The notes under the pieces were generated by a model. That model was not told where the DNA came from. It did no database searches and saw only the letters and a program-made list of their open reading frames with translations. From Pseudomonas gingeri (lineage in GTDB: Bacteria > Pseudomonadota > Gammaproteobacteria > Pseudomonadales > Pseudomonadaceae), in contig NZ_JACAOR010000014.1 in NCBI RefSeq assembly GCF_013386115.1, positions 372,001 through 436,000 of the forward strand: a DNA stretch of 64,000 nucleotides, written 5' to 3'. Below are positions 7,775 through 15,691 of the stretch, in pieces (position 1 is the stretch's first letter; each line of letters begins with the position of its first letter). Position numbers and translations under genes: made by a program.

Positions 7775-9052
7775 ATGAATGACCAGGCCAACAGCGTCGA
7801 CGAACGCTATGAATCGGCACCCGCTGCACTGAGCAGCTGGAGCCGTCACGACACCACCTGGATGCTGGGCCTGTTCGGCACGGCGATCGGTGCCGGGACC
7901 CTGTTCCTGCCGATCAACGCGGGGCTGGGCGGCTTCTGGCCGCTGCTGATCCTGGCGCTGCTGGCGTTCCCCATGACTTTCTACGCCCATCGCGGCCTGA
8001 CCCGCTTCGTGCTCTCCGGGCGCGACGGCGCGGACATCACCGAAGTGGTGGAAGAACATTTCGGCCTCAAGGCCGGGGCGCTGATCACCTTGCTGTATTT
8101 CTTCGCGATCTTCCCGATCCTGCTGATCTACAGCGTGGCCCTGACCAACACCGTCGGCAGCTTCCTCGAACATCAGTTGCATATCACGCCGCCGCCCAGG
8201 GCGATCCTGTCCCTGGTGCTGATCCTCGGCCTGCTGGCGGTGGTGCGGTGCGGCGAGCAGGTGATCGTCAAGGCCATGAGCATGATGGTCTACCCGTTCA
8301 TCGTTGCCTTGCTGTTCCTCGCGGTGTTCCTGATCCCCCACTGGAACGGCGGTATCCTCGCCACGGCCGGCAGCCTGCCGCAGCCTTCGGCACTGCTGCA
8401 CACGTTGTGGCTGGCGATCCCGGTGATGGTGTTCTCGTTCAACCACTCGCCGATCATTTCCGCCTTCGCGGTGGACCAGAAGCGTCGTTATGGCGTGCAT
8501 GCCGAAGCTCGTAGCGGCCAGATCCTCTCCCGGGCCCATGGCCTGATGGTGGTGATGGTGCTGTTCTTCGTGTTCAGTTGCGTGCTGACCCTGTCGCCGG
8601 CACAACTGGCCGAGGCCAAGGCTCAGAACCTGTCGATCCTGTCGTATCTGGCCAACCACTTCAGCAACCCGACCATCGCCTTTGCCGCGCCGCTGATTGC
8701 TTTCGTGGCGATCGCCAAGTCGTTCCTGGGGCATTACATCGGTGCCAGCGAAGGTCTCAAGGGCCTGGTGGTGAAGAGTGGCCGCAAGCCGGGGACCAAG
8801 GCCCTGGACCGCATGACCGCGGCGTTCATGCTGGTGATCTGCTGGCTGGTGGCGACCCTGAACCCGAGCATCCTCGGCATGATCGAAACCCTCGGCGGGC
8901 CGATCATCGCGGCGCTGCTGTTCCTCATGCCGATGTATGCGATCCGTCGCGTACCCGCCATGCGCCAGTACGCCGGGCAGATGTCCAACGTGTTCGTCAC
9001 GCTGGTGGGCCTGGTGGCGATTTCGGCGTTGATCTACTCGCTGTCGGCCTGA
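7775..9052 (+). CDS. HAAAP family amino acid transporter (SdaC/TdcC-like)
   Basis: 425 residues with about eleven hydrophobic segments, an inner-membrane hydroxy/aromatic amino acid permease, probably proton-coupled. The first helix holds GLFGTAIGAGTLFLPINAGL, the unwound-helix motif of the SdaC/TdcC branch. FSFNHSPIISAFAVDQKRRY in the middle and the loop SFLGHYIGASEGLKGLV are further family features. The start has AACGGAG at 7759-7765. It is convergent with a LuxR-type gene. Serine or threonine is the likely substrate, by family only. The upstream gap, 7621-7774, shows no gene. Confidence 0.82.
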   Translation: MNDQANSVDERYESAPAALSSWSRHDTTWMLGLFGTAIGAGTLFLPINAGLGGFWPLLILALLAFPMTFYAHRGLTRFVLSGRDGADITEVVEEHFGLKAGALITLLYFFAIFPILLIYSVALTNTVGSFLEHQLHITPPPRAILSLVLILGLLAVVRCGEQVIVKAMSMMVYPFIVALLFLAVFLIPHWNGGILATAGSLPQPSALLHTLWLAIPVMVFSFNHSPIISAFAVDQKRRYGVHAEARSGQILSRAHGLMVVMVLFFVFSCVLTLSPAQLAEAKAQNLSILSYLANHFSNPTIAFAAPLIAFVAIAKSFLGHYIGASEGLKGLVVKSGRKPGTKALDRMTAAFMLVICWLVATLNPSILGMIETLGGPIIAALLFLMPMYAIRRVPAMRQYAGQMSNVFVTLVGLVAISALIYSLSA

Positions 9053-9104
9053 GTCGTTGTCCTTGTGGGAGCTGGCAAGTCAACTCCTGCAGGATCGTGA
9101 ACGC

Positions 9105-9962
9105 TCAGCCTTGGCGTAACCAGTCGATGAACTGCGCGAACAGTTCCGACTGGGAACTGATGCCCAGCTTCAGGTAGAGGTTCTTGCGGTGCATGCGTAC
9201 GGTTTCCGGGGAGATATTCATTTCCCTGGCCGTGGACTTCACCGAATGGCCGCGCAGCACCATCTGCGCGGCTTCGCGCTCGCGCTCCGTCAGTACCCCG
9301 CAACCGAACCGGCTGAAGGCCGCCTGGATCCGCAGATTGACCTCGGCGTCTTGTGCCTGCCCGTCGGCCGGCTGGTCGAACAACAGGGGATTGCGTTGCA
9401 GCCCACGGGCGGCGAACTGGCTCACCAGGGTGCGCACCATCGGTTCGACCGCCCGCAGCAGGTCCAGCTGTGAACTGCTCAGGCTGGCGGCGCCCAGGCC
9501 CTGGAACAGGCTGACGGAGATCTTGCTGTGCTCGTCGAGGTTGACGATGTAGTAGCTGTCTTCGGCGCAACCGAGCTTGAGGTAGTAGGTCTTGTAGTAC
9601 TCGCTGTCGAAGAAATCGTCCGGGGCGATTTCCTCCAGCGGATAAAAACCTTCGGCCAGGCCGTTCTCCACCGCCAGGCAGAACGGATCGAGCAGATAAC
9701 CGCCGGCGAAGTAGCGCTCGATGATCGCATCGCGAAACTCTTCCGGAATACCTTGCAGGTACAGCAACTGCGGCGGTCGATCCTTGCGCTCGAGGCTGAT
9801 CATCACCGACTCGACCGGCACCAGCTCGCCGAAGGCCAGGGCCAGGTGACGCAGGCCGTCGGGTTCGTCGAGATGGGCAAAGGCCCCCGCCAGCCCGGCA
9901 TGCCAGCGATGCAGGGCCTGGAAGGACAGGCGGGGGGCGGTGTCGTCGGGTACGGAGCTCAT
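9105..9962 (-). CDS. LuxR-type transcriptional regulator
   Basis: 285 residues from the ATG at 9962 (MSSVPDD); an open extension upstream is poorly supported. The N-terminal 200 residues form an acidic, aromatic sensor region without an obvious receiver or acyl-homoserine-lactone pocket motif. The C-terminal 65 residues are a GerE/LuxR helix-turn-helix: LTEREREAAQMVLRGHSVKS, then AREMNISPETVRMHRKNLYL. It follows the aminotransferase gene on the same strand after 53 bases, so it probably regulates the aminotransferase and polyamine-binding protein genes or is cotranscribed with them. Confidence 0.8.
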   Translation of the reverse strand: MSSVPDDTAPRLSFQALHRWHAGLAGAFAHLDEPDGLRHLALAFGELVPVESVMISLERKDRPPQLLYLQGIPEEFRDAIIERYFAGGYLLDPFCLAVENGLAEGFYPLEEIAPDDFFDSEYYKTYYLKLGCAEDSYYIVNLDEHSKISVSLFQGLGAASLSSSQLDLLRAVEPMVRTLVSQFAARGLQRNPLLFDQPADGQAQDAEVNLRIQAAFSRFGCGVLTEREREAAQMVLRGHSVKSTAREMNISPETVRMHRKNLYLKLGISSQSELFAQFIDWLRQG

Positions 9963-10015
9963 GCCCCGCAGTCTAACCACCCGCCCCATCGGGCGCAAAG
10001 CCGCCGGCAGGACAC

Positions 10016-11434
10016 TCATCGTCCGCTGTATTGGCCGCTTTTCTGCAACTCGTCGGCCACTTCGAGGATGCACTCGCGCAGGGTCTCGACGATTTCATCG
10101 ACCTGGGCCCGGCTGATGATCAGCGGCGGCGACATCACGTTCAGGTGCATGATCGGCCGTACCAGCAAGCCCCTGGCCTGGGCCCGCAGGTGGATCTTCT
10201 CGCCGATGTTCAGCTTGTCGGGAAACAGCTCGCGGGTCTGCTTGTCGGCGACGAACTCGACACAGGCCATCAGCTTCATGCAGCGCACGTCCCCCACCAG
10301 CGGCAGATCGCGCAGGCTGCCCAGGCGCTCCTCCAGGTAGCCACCGACCTCATCGACATGCTGCAGCAGGTTTTCCCGCTCGATGATTTCGATGTTCTTC
10401 AGGGCGGCGGTGCAGCACACCGGATGGCCGCTGTAGGTGAACCCGTGGGTGAAGCAGCGGCCCTTGCCCGGTTCGCCGATCACGTTCCAGATCCGCTCCG
10501 AGAAGATGCAGGCGCCCAGTGGCAGGTACGCCGAAGTCAGGCCCTTGGCGGTGGTGATGATGTCCGGCTGCACGCCGAAGACGTCCCAGGAGGAGAAGAA
10601 CTTGCCCAGTCGGCCGAAGGAGGTCACCACTTCGTCGGCGACAAACAGGATGTCGTACTGCTGGCAGACTTCCCACATGCGCCGCAGGTAGCCCTTGGGC
10701 GGAATGATCACACCGCCGGAGCCCATGATCGGTTCGGCAAAGAACGCCGCGACCTTGTCTTCGCCGATACTGAGAATCTTGTCCTCGAACTCCGCCACGA
10801 GGAATTCGAGGAACTGCTCTTCGTCCATGCCATCGGGGGCGCGGTAGGGATTGGGGTTGGATACATGGTGGATGCGTTCGTGGGCGTAGTCGAACTCGGG
10901 CACCCGGTCGGCGGCCTTGTTGCCGATCGACATGGCCACGGTGGTGGAGCCGTGGTAGGCGTTGTAGCGGGCGATGATGTGCTTCTTCTGCGGCTTGCCC
11001 CGGCTGTTCTGGTAGAACTGCACCAGGCGATAGGCGGTGTCCACGGCGGTGGAGCCGCCGGTGGTGAGGAACACGTGGTCGAGGTCGCCGGGGGCCAGGC
11101 TGGCGAGCTTTTCGCAGAGGCGGATGGCTACCGCGTTGGACATGTCGCAGAACGGATTGGAGTAGGCCAGCTGGCGAACCTGGTCGGCAATCGCCTCGGC
11201 CATTTCCTCCCGGCCCAGGCCGATATTGGTACACCACATGCCGCCCACGGCATCGAGAAAGCGATTGCCCTCGGTGTCGTAGATGTAGGCGCCGTCACCG
11301 GCGACGATATTCAGGGCTCCTTGCTCACGGTGCTCGTCGAACATGTGATAGCCGTGCATGTAGTGCGCCTTGTCCGCCTCGACCAGGCTCTGCTGGTCGA
11401 ATCCGGCGAGAAATGCTTGTGTTGGAATAGCCAT
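10016..11434 (-). CDS. Class III PLP-dependent aminotransferase (omega-amine type)
   Basis: 472 residues, cytoplasmic, fold type I. The catalytic lysine is K297 in TTAKGLTSAYLPLGA, with the PLP-ring Asp267 in LFVADEVVTSFGR. The phosphate-binding segment reads TTGGSTAVDTAYRL instead of the usual SGSEA, marking a distinct subgroup. The start at 11434 (MAIPTQ) has an AAAAAGGG site upstream. It follows a polyamine-type binding protein gene (46-base gap) and precedes a LuxR regulator, so a polyamine or omega-amino acid substrate with pyruvate as acceptor is likely. SpuC-like putrescine:pyruvate activity is possible, but the altered motif makes specificity uncertain. Confidence 0.82.
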   Translation of the reverse strand: MAIPTQAFLAGFDQQSLVEADKAHYMHGYHMFDEHREQGALNIVAGDGAYIYDTEGNRFLDAVGGMWCTNIGLGREEMAEAIADQVRQLAYSNPFCDMSNAVAIRLCEKLASLAPGDLDHVFLTTGGSTAVDTAYRLVQFYQNSRGKPQKKHIIARYNAYHGSTTVAMSIGNKAADRVPEFDYAHERIHHVSNPNPYRAPDGMDEEQFLEFLVAEFEDKILSIGEDKVAAFFAEPIMGSGGVIIPPKGYLRRMWEVCQQYDILFVADEVVTSFGRLGKFFSSWDVFGVQPDIITTAKGLTSAYLPLGACIFSERIWNVIGEPGKGRCFTHGFTYSGHPVCCTAALKNIEIIERENLLQHVDEVGGYLEERLGSLRDLPLVGDVRCMKLMACVEFVADKQTRELFPDKLNIGEKIHLRAQARGLLVRPIMHLNVMSPPLIISRAQVDEIVETLRECILEVADELQKSGQYSGR

Positions 11435-11480
11435 GGGCGTGCCCTTTTTCGAAGGTGTGGATCTTTGAGTCATACCGGGC

Positions 11481-12590
11481 CTACAGGCCGGTCTTTACCG
11501 TGTTCCAGACGCGGGTGATGGCCCGCATGTCCTTGGCGTCCTGGGTTTTCTGTGCGAACAGGCGCTGGCGGGTGGCGTCGTCCGGGTAGATCGCCGGGTT
11601 GGCGCGCACATCGGCATTCACCCGCGGAGTCGACGCGGTGTTGCTGTTGGCGTAGTGGATGAAGTTGGTCACGTCCGCCATGACCTGGGGTTGCAGCAGG
11701 TATTCGAGGAACTTGTGCGCATTGGCGACATGGCTGGCATCGCTGGGGATGTACATATTATCGAACCAGATCAGCGAACCTTCCCTGGGAATGAAGTACG
11801 CCAGCTTGATCTTCAGACCGGCCTCTTCGGCGCGGGCCTGGGCGGTGGCGGCGTCGCCGGACCAGGTCATGGCCATGCAGATGTCGCCGTTGGGCAGGCT
11901 GCTCAGGTAGTTCACCGAGTCGAATTTCTTCAGGTATGGGCGGATCGTCATCAGCAGCTTTTGCGCCGCCTCGAGGTCGTCGGGCCGGGCGCTGCGGGGA
12001 TCGCGGCCGAGGTAGGTGAGGGCCAGGGGAATGACTTCGGTCGGTGCATCGAGCAGGGTCACGCCGCAATCGGCGAAGCGCGAGACGATCTTCGGGTCGA
12101 AGAGCATGGCCAGGGAGCCGATGGGGGCGTCCGGCATGCGTTCGCGGATCTTCTCGACGTTGTAGGTCACGCCGTTGCTACCCCAGGTATAGGGCGCGGA
12201 GTAGACCACGCCGGGGTCATAGCCCTGCAGGTGCTGCAAGGTCTGCGGGTCGAGGTTTTTCCAGTCGGGCAGTTGTTGCTTGTCCAGGGGCTGGAATACC
12301 CCGGCCTTGATCAGTGGCGGCACCAGCGAGGCGTTGAGGGTCACCAGGTCGTAGCCGGAGTGCCCGGTGAGCAGCTTGGCCTGCACGGTTTCGTAGGAGT
12401 CGAAGGTGTCGTAGATGACCTTGATGCCGGTGGCTTTCTCAAAGTCGGCGAGGGTGTTTTCGCCGATGTAGTCGGCCCAGTTGTAGAGGCGCAGGGTTTT
12501 CGACGCATCCACTTCTTCTGCGTGCGACGCGGAAAAAGCCGGGACAAGCAGGAGACTCAGGGTTACCACCAACGCCTTGTGCATGGCCAT
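11481..12590 (-). CDS. Polyamine ABC transporter substrate-binding protein (PotF/SpuD-like)
   Basis: 369 residues with a signal peptide (MAMHKALVVTLSLLLVPAFS, cleavage near SHA-EE), a periplasmic binding protein. The mature start LRLYNWADYIGENTLADFEK and GHSGYDLVTLNASLVPPLIK are typical of putrescine/spermidine receptors. Two ATGs lie 6 bases apart at the start with GAAGG before them; either may be used. No permease or ATPase gene is adjacent, so it must share a transporter encoded elsewhere or act as a sensor. A paralogue lies at 31618-32706. The gap upstream, 12591-12766, shows no gene and should hold its promoter. Confidence 0.87.
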   Translation of the reverse strand: MAMHKALVVTLSLLLVPAFSASHAEEVDASKTLRLYNWADYIGENTLADFEKATGIKVIYDTFDSYETVQAKLLTGHSGYDLVTLNASLVPPLIKAGVFQPLDKQQLPDWKNLDPQTLQHLQGYDPGVVYSAPYTWGSNGVTYNVEKIRERMPDAPIGSLAMLFDPKIVSRFADCGVTLLDAPTEVIPLALTYLGRDPRSARPDDLEAAQKLLMTIRPYLKKFDSVNYLSSLPNGDICMAMTWSGDAATAQARAEEAGLKIKLAYFIPREGSLIWFDNMYIPSDASHVANAHKFLEYLLQPQVMADVTNFIHYANSNTASTPRVNADVRANPAIYPDDATRQRLFAQKTQDAKDMRAITRVWNTVKTGL

Positions 12591-12766
12591 CTCACCTTCG
12601 GACTGGATTCGGCTCGGGAAGAGCGGGTGAGTCCACTATTCAGGCAGGGCGAAGCCGGGAACATACTCCGAATGGGTAGGTAGTCGGTTTTGGACAAGTG
12701 CTCATGGAGCGAGATGCCCTGGCTGAACGCGGGGTCCGATTCCAGGGCAGTTACAGGCGGGAGGTA

Positions 12767-13591
12767 TTACTGGATCAGTTTCCAGTTCTTGTAGAACACC
12801 CGGCGCAGGGCAAAGACCACCCCGGCGAAACCGGCGATCACGCCCTTGAGGATGAACGGGGTGCGGGACGGGCGCACGATATCGATGAACAGGCAGTAGC
12901 GCTTGGTATCGTTCTTGTTGAACGAGGCATGCAGCAGCGTGTCATCGAAGATGAACAGCGGATCGTCGTGCCAGAAGTGTTTTTCCTTGCGGCACTGGAT
13001 GTACACGCCGTCATGGTGCGGGGCCGGTGCCATGTTGTAGAGCACCCGGAACATCATGCGCAGCGGACCGAAGTGGAACGAGGTCGACTGGTTGGCGTTG
13101 AACACCGAGACGCCGACGGTTTTCACATAAGGGAACTTCTGTTGCAGTTCCCGGATATCCAGTTCGGTGTCGATCTTGCGTCCGTACCATTGGAAGAACA
13201 GCATGCCGCGCTTGTTCTGCGCCATGCGTCCGTCGAGGTAGTCGATGATCTCGTCCTTGTGGCTCATGGCCTTGTCGATGACCTGCTGCAGGTCGCGCTG
13301 GCAGTCTTCGGGCAGGTCCTGCATCCGATAGACGCCGCGGTTGCGTCGGCTCACCAGGTCGAACAGGGTATTGAACGGTGCCAGCACCCAGGTGTTGCGG
13401 CCGCTGCCGATAAAGTATTTCCTGGCCAGTTCGGCGGTGTAGATGCCATTGCGCAGGAAATCGTATATACCGCAGACCACGACCAGGGCGAGGAAACCGA
13501 AGACGGTTTTCGGGAAACAATAGATGATCAAGAGCACGCCCAGTGTCCAGAGGACCGAGACGATTTTCTTGCGGGTGGATCGAGTACTCAT
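12767..13591 (-). CDS. Membrane-anchored aspartyl/asparaginyl beta-hydroxylase family dioxygenase
   Basis: 274 residues. Two N-terminal hydrophobic stretches (around IVSVLWTLGVLLIIYCF and FGFLALVVVCGIYDFL) anchor it in the inner membrane; a C-terminal hydrophobic patch follows the catalytic domain. The 2-oxoglutarate/Fe(II) domain shows SFHFGPLRMMFRVLYNM, then HDDPLFIFDDTLLHASFNK and an arginine in FIDIVRPSR. LpxO lipid A hydroxylases belong to this superfamily, but the first metal motif here is H-F-G-P rather than H-x-D, as in mammalian AspH. Substrate unknown: lipid A or a protein. It is divergent from an RNase T2 gene. Confidence 0.72.
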   Translation of the reverse strand: MSTRSTRKKIVSVLWTLGVLLIIYCFPKTVFGFLALVVVCGIYDFLRNGIYTAELARKYFIGSGRNTWVLAPFNTLFDLVSRRNRGVYRMQDLPEDCQRDLQQVIDKAMSHKDEIIDYLDGRMAQNKRGMLFFQWYGRKIDTELDIRELQQKFPYVKTVGVSVFNANQSTSFHFGPLRMMFRVLYNMAPAPHHDGVYIQCRKEKHFWHDDPLFIFDDTLLHASFNKNDTKRYCLFIDIVRPSRTPFILKGVIAGFAGVVFALRRVFYKNWKLIQ

Positions 13592-13672
13592 GACGCGCTT
13601 GCTCCTTCAGAAGCAGAATTCCACATATCAGGACTCAGCCGGCAACGTGCGGCGAAATCCCGAGAAAACCGC

Positions 13673-13712
13673 CTCAGGGTGCGCAACCGACGAGGTCGGC
13701 GTGGCACCTGAG
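13673..13712. other. Two-stem imperfect hairpin in a divergent intergenic region
   Basis: In the 277-base gap between two divergent genes, an outer stem (CTCAGG/GTGC with GCAC/CTGAG, one bulge) encloses an inner perfect stem CCGAC-GAG-GTCGG (13687-13699). It is not followed by a T-run on either strand, so it is not a standard terminator. It could be a structured 5' leader of the hydroxylase gene, a degenerate dispersed repeat, or a small RNA part. The remainder of the gap toward 13868 is AT-richer and is the likely promoter zone for RNase T2. Confidence 0.35.
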
Positions 13713-13868
13713 TCGGTGGGCCCGGATGGATGGAAACACAGCCCTCGATCATAAGAAGTCAGGGAGGTGAAAGGTGTAGCAAATGTTACTGTTTTGTAAC
13801 GAATCTTCATAATTTATTTGGCGCCACGGATATTGATTTATTCATCCAACAAGACGCGGGAGAAGGGA

Positions 13869-14516
13869 ATGAGGTGGTTTTCGTGGGTACTGGTGCTTTT
13901 CATGGTGTCAGTGGGCGGGGTGCAGGCGGGCCAGGGGCGTGACAAGCAGCGAGGCGAGGCCGGCGAGTTCGATTACTACCTGCTGGCGTTGTCCTGGTCG
14001 CCGACGTTCTGCCTGACCCATACCGGCAACGAGCAATGCACGGGCAAGGGCTATGGGTTTGTCCTTCACGGCCTCTGGCCGCAGTACGCGCGGGGTGGTT
14101 GGCCGCAGTCCTGCGCGCCATTGACGCCGCTGTCGGCCGAGCAGCGCCAGCAGGGCCTGACGCTGTTTCCGACCGCCAGGCTGATGGAACATGAGTGGAA
14201 GAAGCACGGCACCTGCAGCGGCCTGGGCGCCAATGCCTATCTGGATACCACCGACCGGGCGTTGGGCAAGGTACGGATTCCCGACGCGTTGCAACCCTCG
14301 ACGGCGGTGCGGGAGTATTCCGCCGAGGAAATCGCCGTGTTGTTCCGGCAGAGCAATCCGGGCATGCCGAGCGATGGCGTGGCAGTGAGTTGCAGCGGTC
14401 CGCAACTGTCCGAGGTGAAGGTCTGCCTGAGCCGGGACCTGGGGTTCGCGTCCTGTGGCAAGGGCGTGAAGAGCCAGTGCCGGGCCGGCAAGGTCCGCTT
14501 GCCGCCAATTCGTTAA
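13869..14516 (+). CDS. Secreted ribonuclease T2 family protein
   Basis: 215 residues with a signal peptide (MRWFSWVLVLFMVSVGGVQA), so periplasmic or exported. Both catalytic segments are intact: CAS I in FVLHGLWPQY and CAS II in EHEWKKHGTC, giving the two catalytic histidines and the Glu/Lys pair for cyclising RNA cleavage. Eight or more cysteines in the mature protein fit disulfide bonding. The start is set by GAGAAGGGA just before the ATG at 13869; the frame is open 51 bases further up. The role is probably salvage of external RNA. It stands alone before azlC. Confidence 0.88.
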   Translation: MRWFSWVLVLFMVSVGGVQAGQGRDKQRGEAGEFDYYLLALSWSPTFCLTHTGNEQCTGKGYGFVLHGLWPQYARGGWPQSCAPLTPLSAEQRQQGLTLFPTARLMEHEWKKHGTCSGLGANAYLDTTDRALGKVRIPDALQPSTAVREYSAEEIAVLFRQSNPGMPSDGVAVSCSGPQLSEVKVCLSRDLGFASCGKGVKSQCRAGKVRLPPIR

Positions 14517-14609
14517 GGGGGGCGGGCGTCGGTCAAGTTGCAAGATTGTTCAAGACAAGCCGCGGACGCCCTGCCAAAGTCACGCGTCTTTTCCTGAAGC
14601 GCGAGTTCT

Positions 14610-15308
14610 ATGTCTGATCACCTTCTGCCCCGCACCGCCTTCCTGCGCGGTGCCGTGGCCATCATGCCGCTGTCCCTGGCGACGGCACCCTGGGGGCTGC
14701 TGGCCGGCTCCATGGCCATCGAGGCCAACCTGACCCCCCTGCAAGGCCAGGGCCTGTCGAGCATCGTGTTTGCCGGCGCCGCGCAACTGGTGGCCATCGG
14801 CATGCTCAAGGGCGGCGCGGGGATCTTCTCGATCCTGCTGACCACCGCGCTGCTGACCTCGCAGCACCTGTTGTACGGCATGAGCATGCGTTCGGTGATT
14901 GCCCCGCTGCCCGGTCGCTGGCGCGTCGGCCTGGGCTTCCTGCTCACCGACGAACTGTTCGCCCTGACCAGCCAGCACGACAAGCAACAGTTCGACCGCT
15001 GGTATGCGCTGGGGGTGGGGTTGACGTTCTATATCGCCTGGAACCTGTTCACCCTGGCGGGGATCGTACTGGGCCGCAGTATTCCCGGACTTGAGCACCT
15101 GGGGCTGGACTTCTCGATTGCCGCGACCTTTATCGCCCTGATCACCCCGGTGGTGCGCAGTGTGCCGACCGTGGTCTGCGTGGCCGTATCGTTGTTCTGC
15201 TCGGTACTGTTCAGTTACTGGCAGTGGGGTTCGGCGCTGGTGCTGTCGGGACTGGCGGGGATGGCGGCGGGATTTGTCTGCAACAAGCTGTATCGGGGGC
15301 GCGAATGA
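14610..15308 (+). CDS. azlC: AzlC family branched-chain amino acid exporter, large subunit
   Basis: 232 residues, multi-pass inner-membrane protein. FLRGAVAIMPLSLATAPWGL near the start, then GLSSIVFAGAAQLVAIGML and LTTALLTSQHLLYGMSMRSV are AzlC hallmarks; FLLTDELFALTS is also conserved in the family. With AzlD it forms a two-component exporter (BrnFE type) for leucine, isoleucine, valine or methionine. The stop overlaps the azlD start by 4 bases (ATGA). No Lrp-type regulator is adjacent, although such regulators often control azlCD. Confidence 0.87.
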   Translation: MSDHLLPRTAFLRGAVAIMPLSLATAPWGLLAGSMAIEANLTPLQGQGLSSIVFAGAAQLVAIGMLKGGAGIFSILLTTALLTSQHLLYGMSMRSVIAPLPGRWRVGLGFLLTDELFALTSQHDKQQFDRWYALGVGLTFYIAWNLFTLAGIVLGRSIPGLEHLGLDFSIAATFIALITPVVRSVPTVVCVAVSLFCSVLFSYWQWGSALVLSGLAGMAAGFVCNKLYRGRE

Positions 15309-15619
15309 TGGTCTGGGCGGTAATCATCGGGATGGGACTGCTGGTGTTCCTCAACCGCTACGTGTTTCTCGAACCCCGCCTGCCGTTGCGCCTGAGCAGC
15401 AACGCCCGGCAGTTTCTCGGCTTTGCCGTGCCGGGCATGCTCACGGCGATCTGCGGACCGATTGTGTTCATGCCCGACCGGCAACTGAACCTGCACCTCG
15501 ACAACCCGTACCTGATCAGTTCCCTGGTCGCCATCGGGCTGGTGATCTACACCCGCAACACCCTGCTCAGCATGCTGCTGAGCATGGCGTTCTTTTTCCT
15601 GCTGCGCTGGTGGTTGTAG
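15305..15619 (+). CDS. azlD: AzlD family branched-chain amino acid exporter, small subunit
   Basis: 104 residues, about four hydrophobic segments. MMVWAVIIGMGLLVFLNRYV, ARQFLGFAVPGMLTAICGPI and NPYLISSLVAIGLVIYTRNT fit AzlD. Two ATG codons (15305 and 15308) could start it; the first overlaps the azlC stop (ATGA), implying translational coupling and a 1:1 complex. It is convergent with the fecA-like gene, whose 3' end carries tandem repeats. Confidence 0.85.
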   Translation: MMVWAVIIGMGLLVFLNRYVFLEPRLPLRLSSNARQFLGFAVPGMLTAICGPIVFMPDRQLNLHLDNPYLISSLVAIGLVIYTRNTLLSMLLSMAFFFLLRWWL

Positions 15620-15635
15620 GTCGCCAAAGCGTTGT

Positions 15636-15691
15636 TTCAGAAGCGCTGCTTCAGAATCGGCGCTTCAGAATCGATGCTTCAGAATCGATAG
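15636..15691. repeat. Four tandem 14-bp repeats at the 3' end of the fecA-like gene
   Basis: Four contiguous 14-base units start at 15636, 15650, 15664 and 15678, each of the form TTCAGAA-N-CG-NN-GC on the plus strand (the last ends TAG instead of TGC). The unit at 15678 contains the end of the receptor gene: on the minus strand each unit reads CGATTCTGAA (CGCTTCTGAA in the outermost). As 14 is not a multiple of 3, the four TTC-TGA copies fall in all three reading frames. Confidence 0.85.

Noticed and set aside
9060..9095. TGTGGGAGCTGGCAA-like stretch between convergent genes as a REP element
   Set aside because: Only a partial left arm is visible and no inverted partner; too weak to call.
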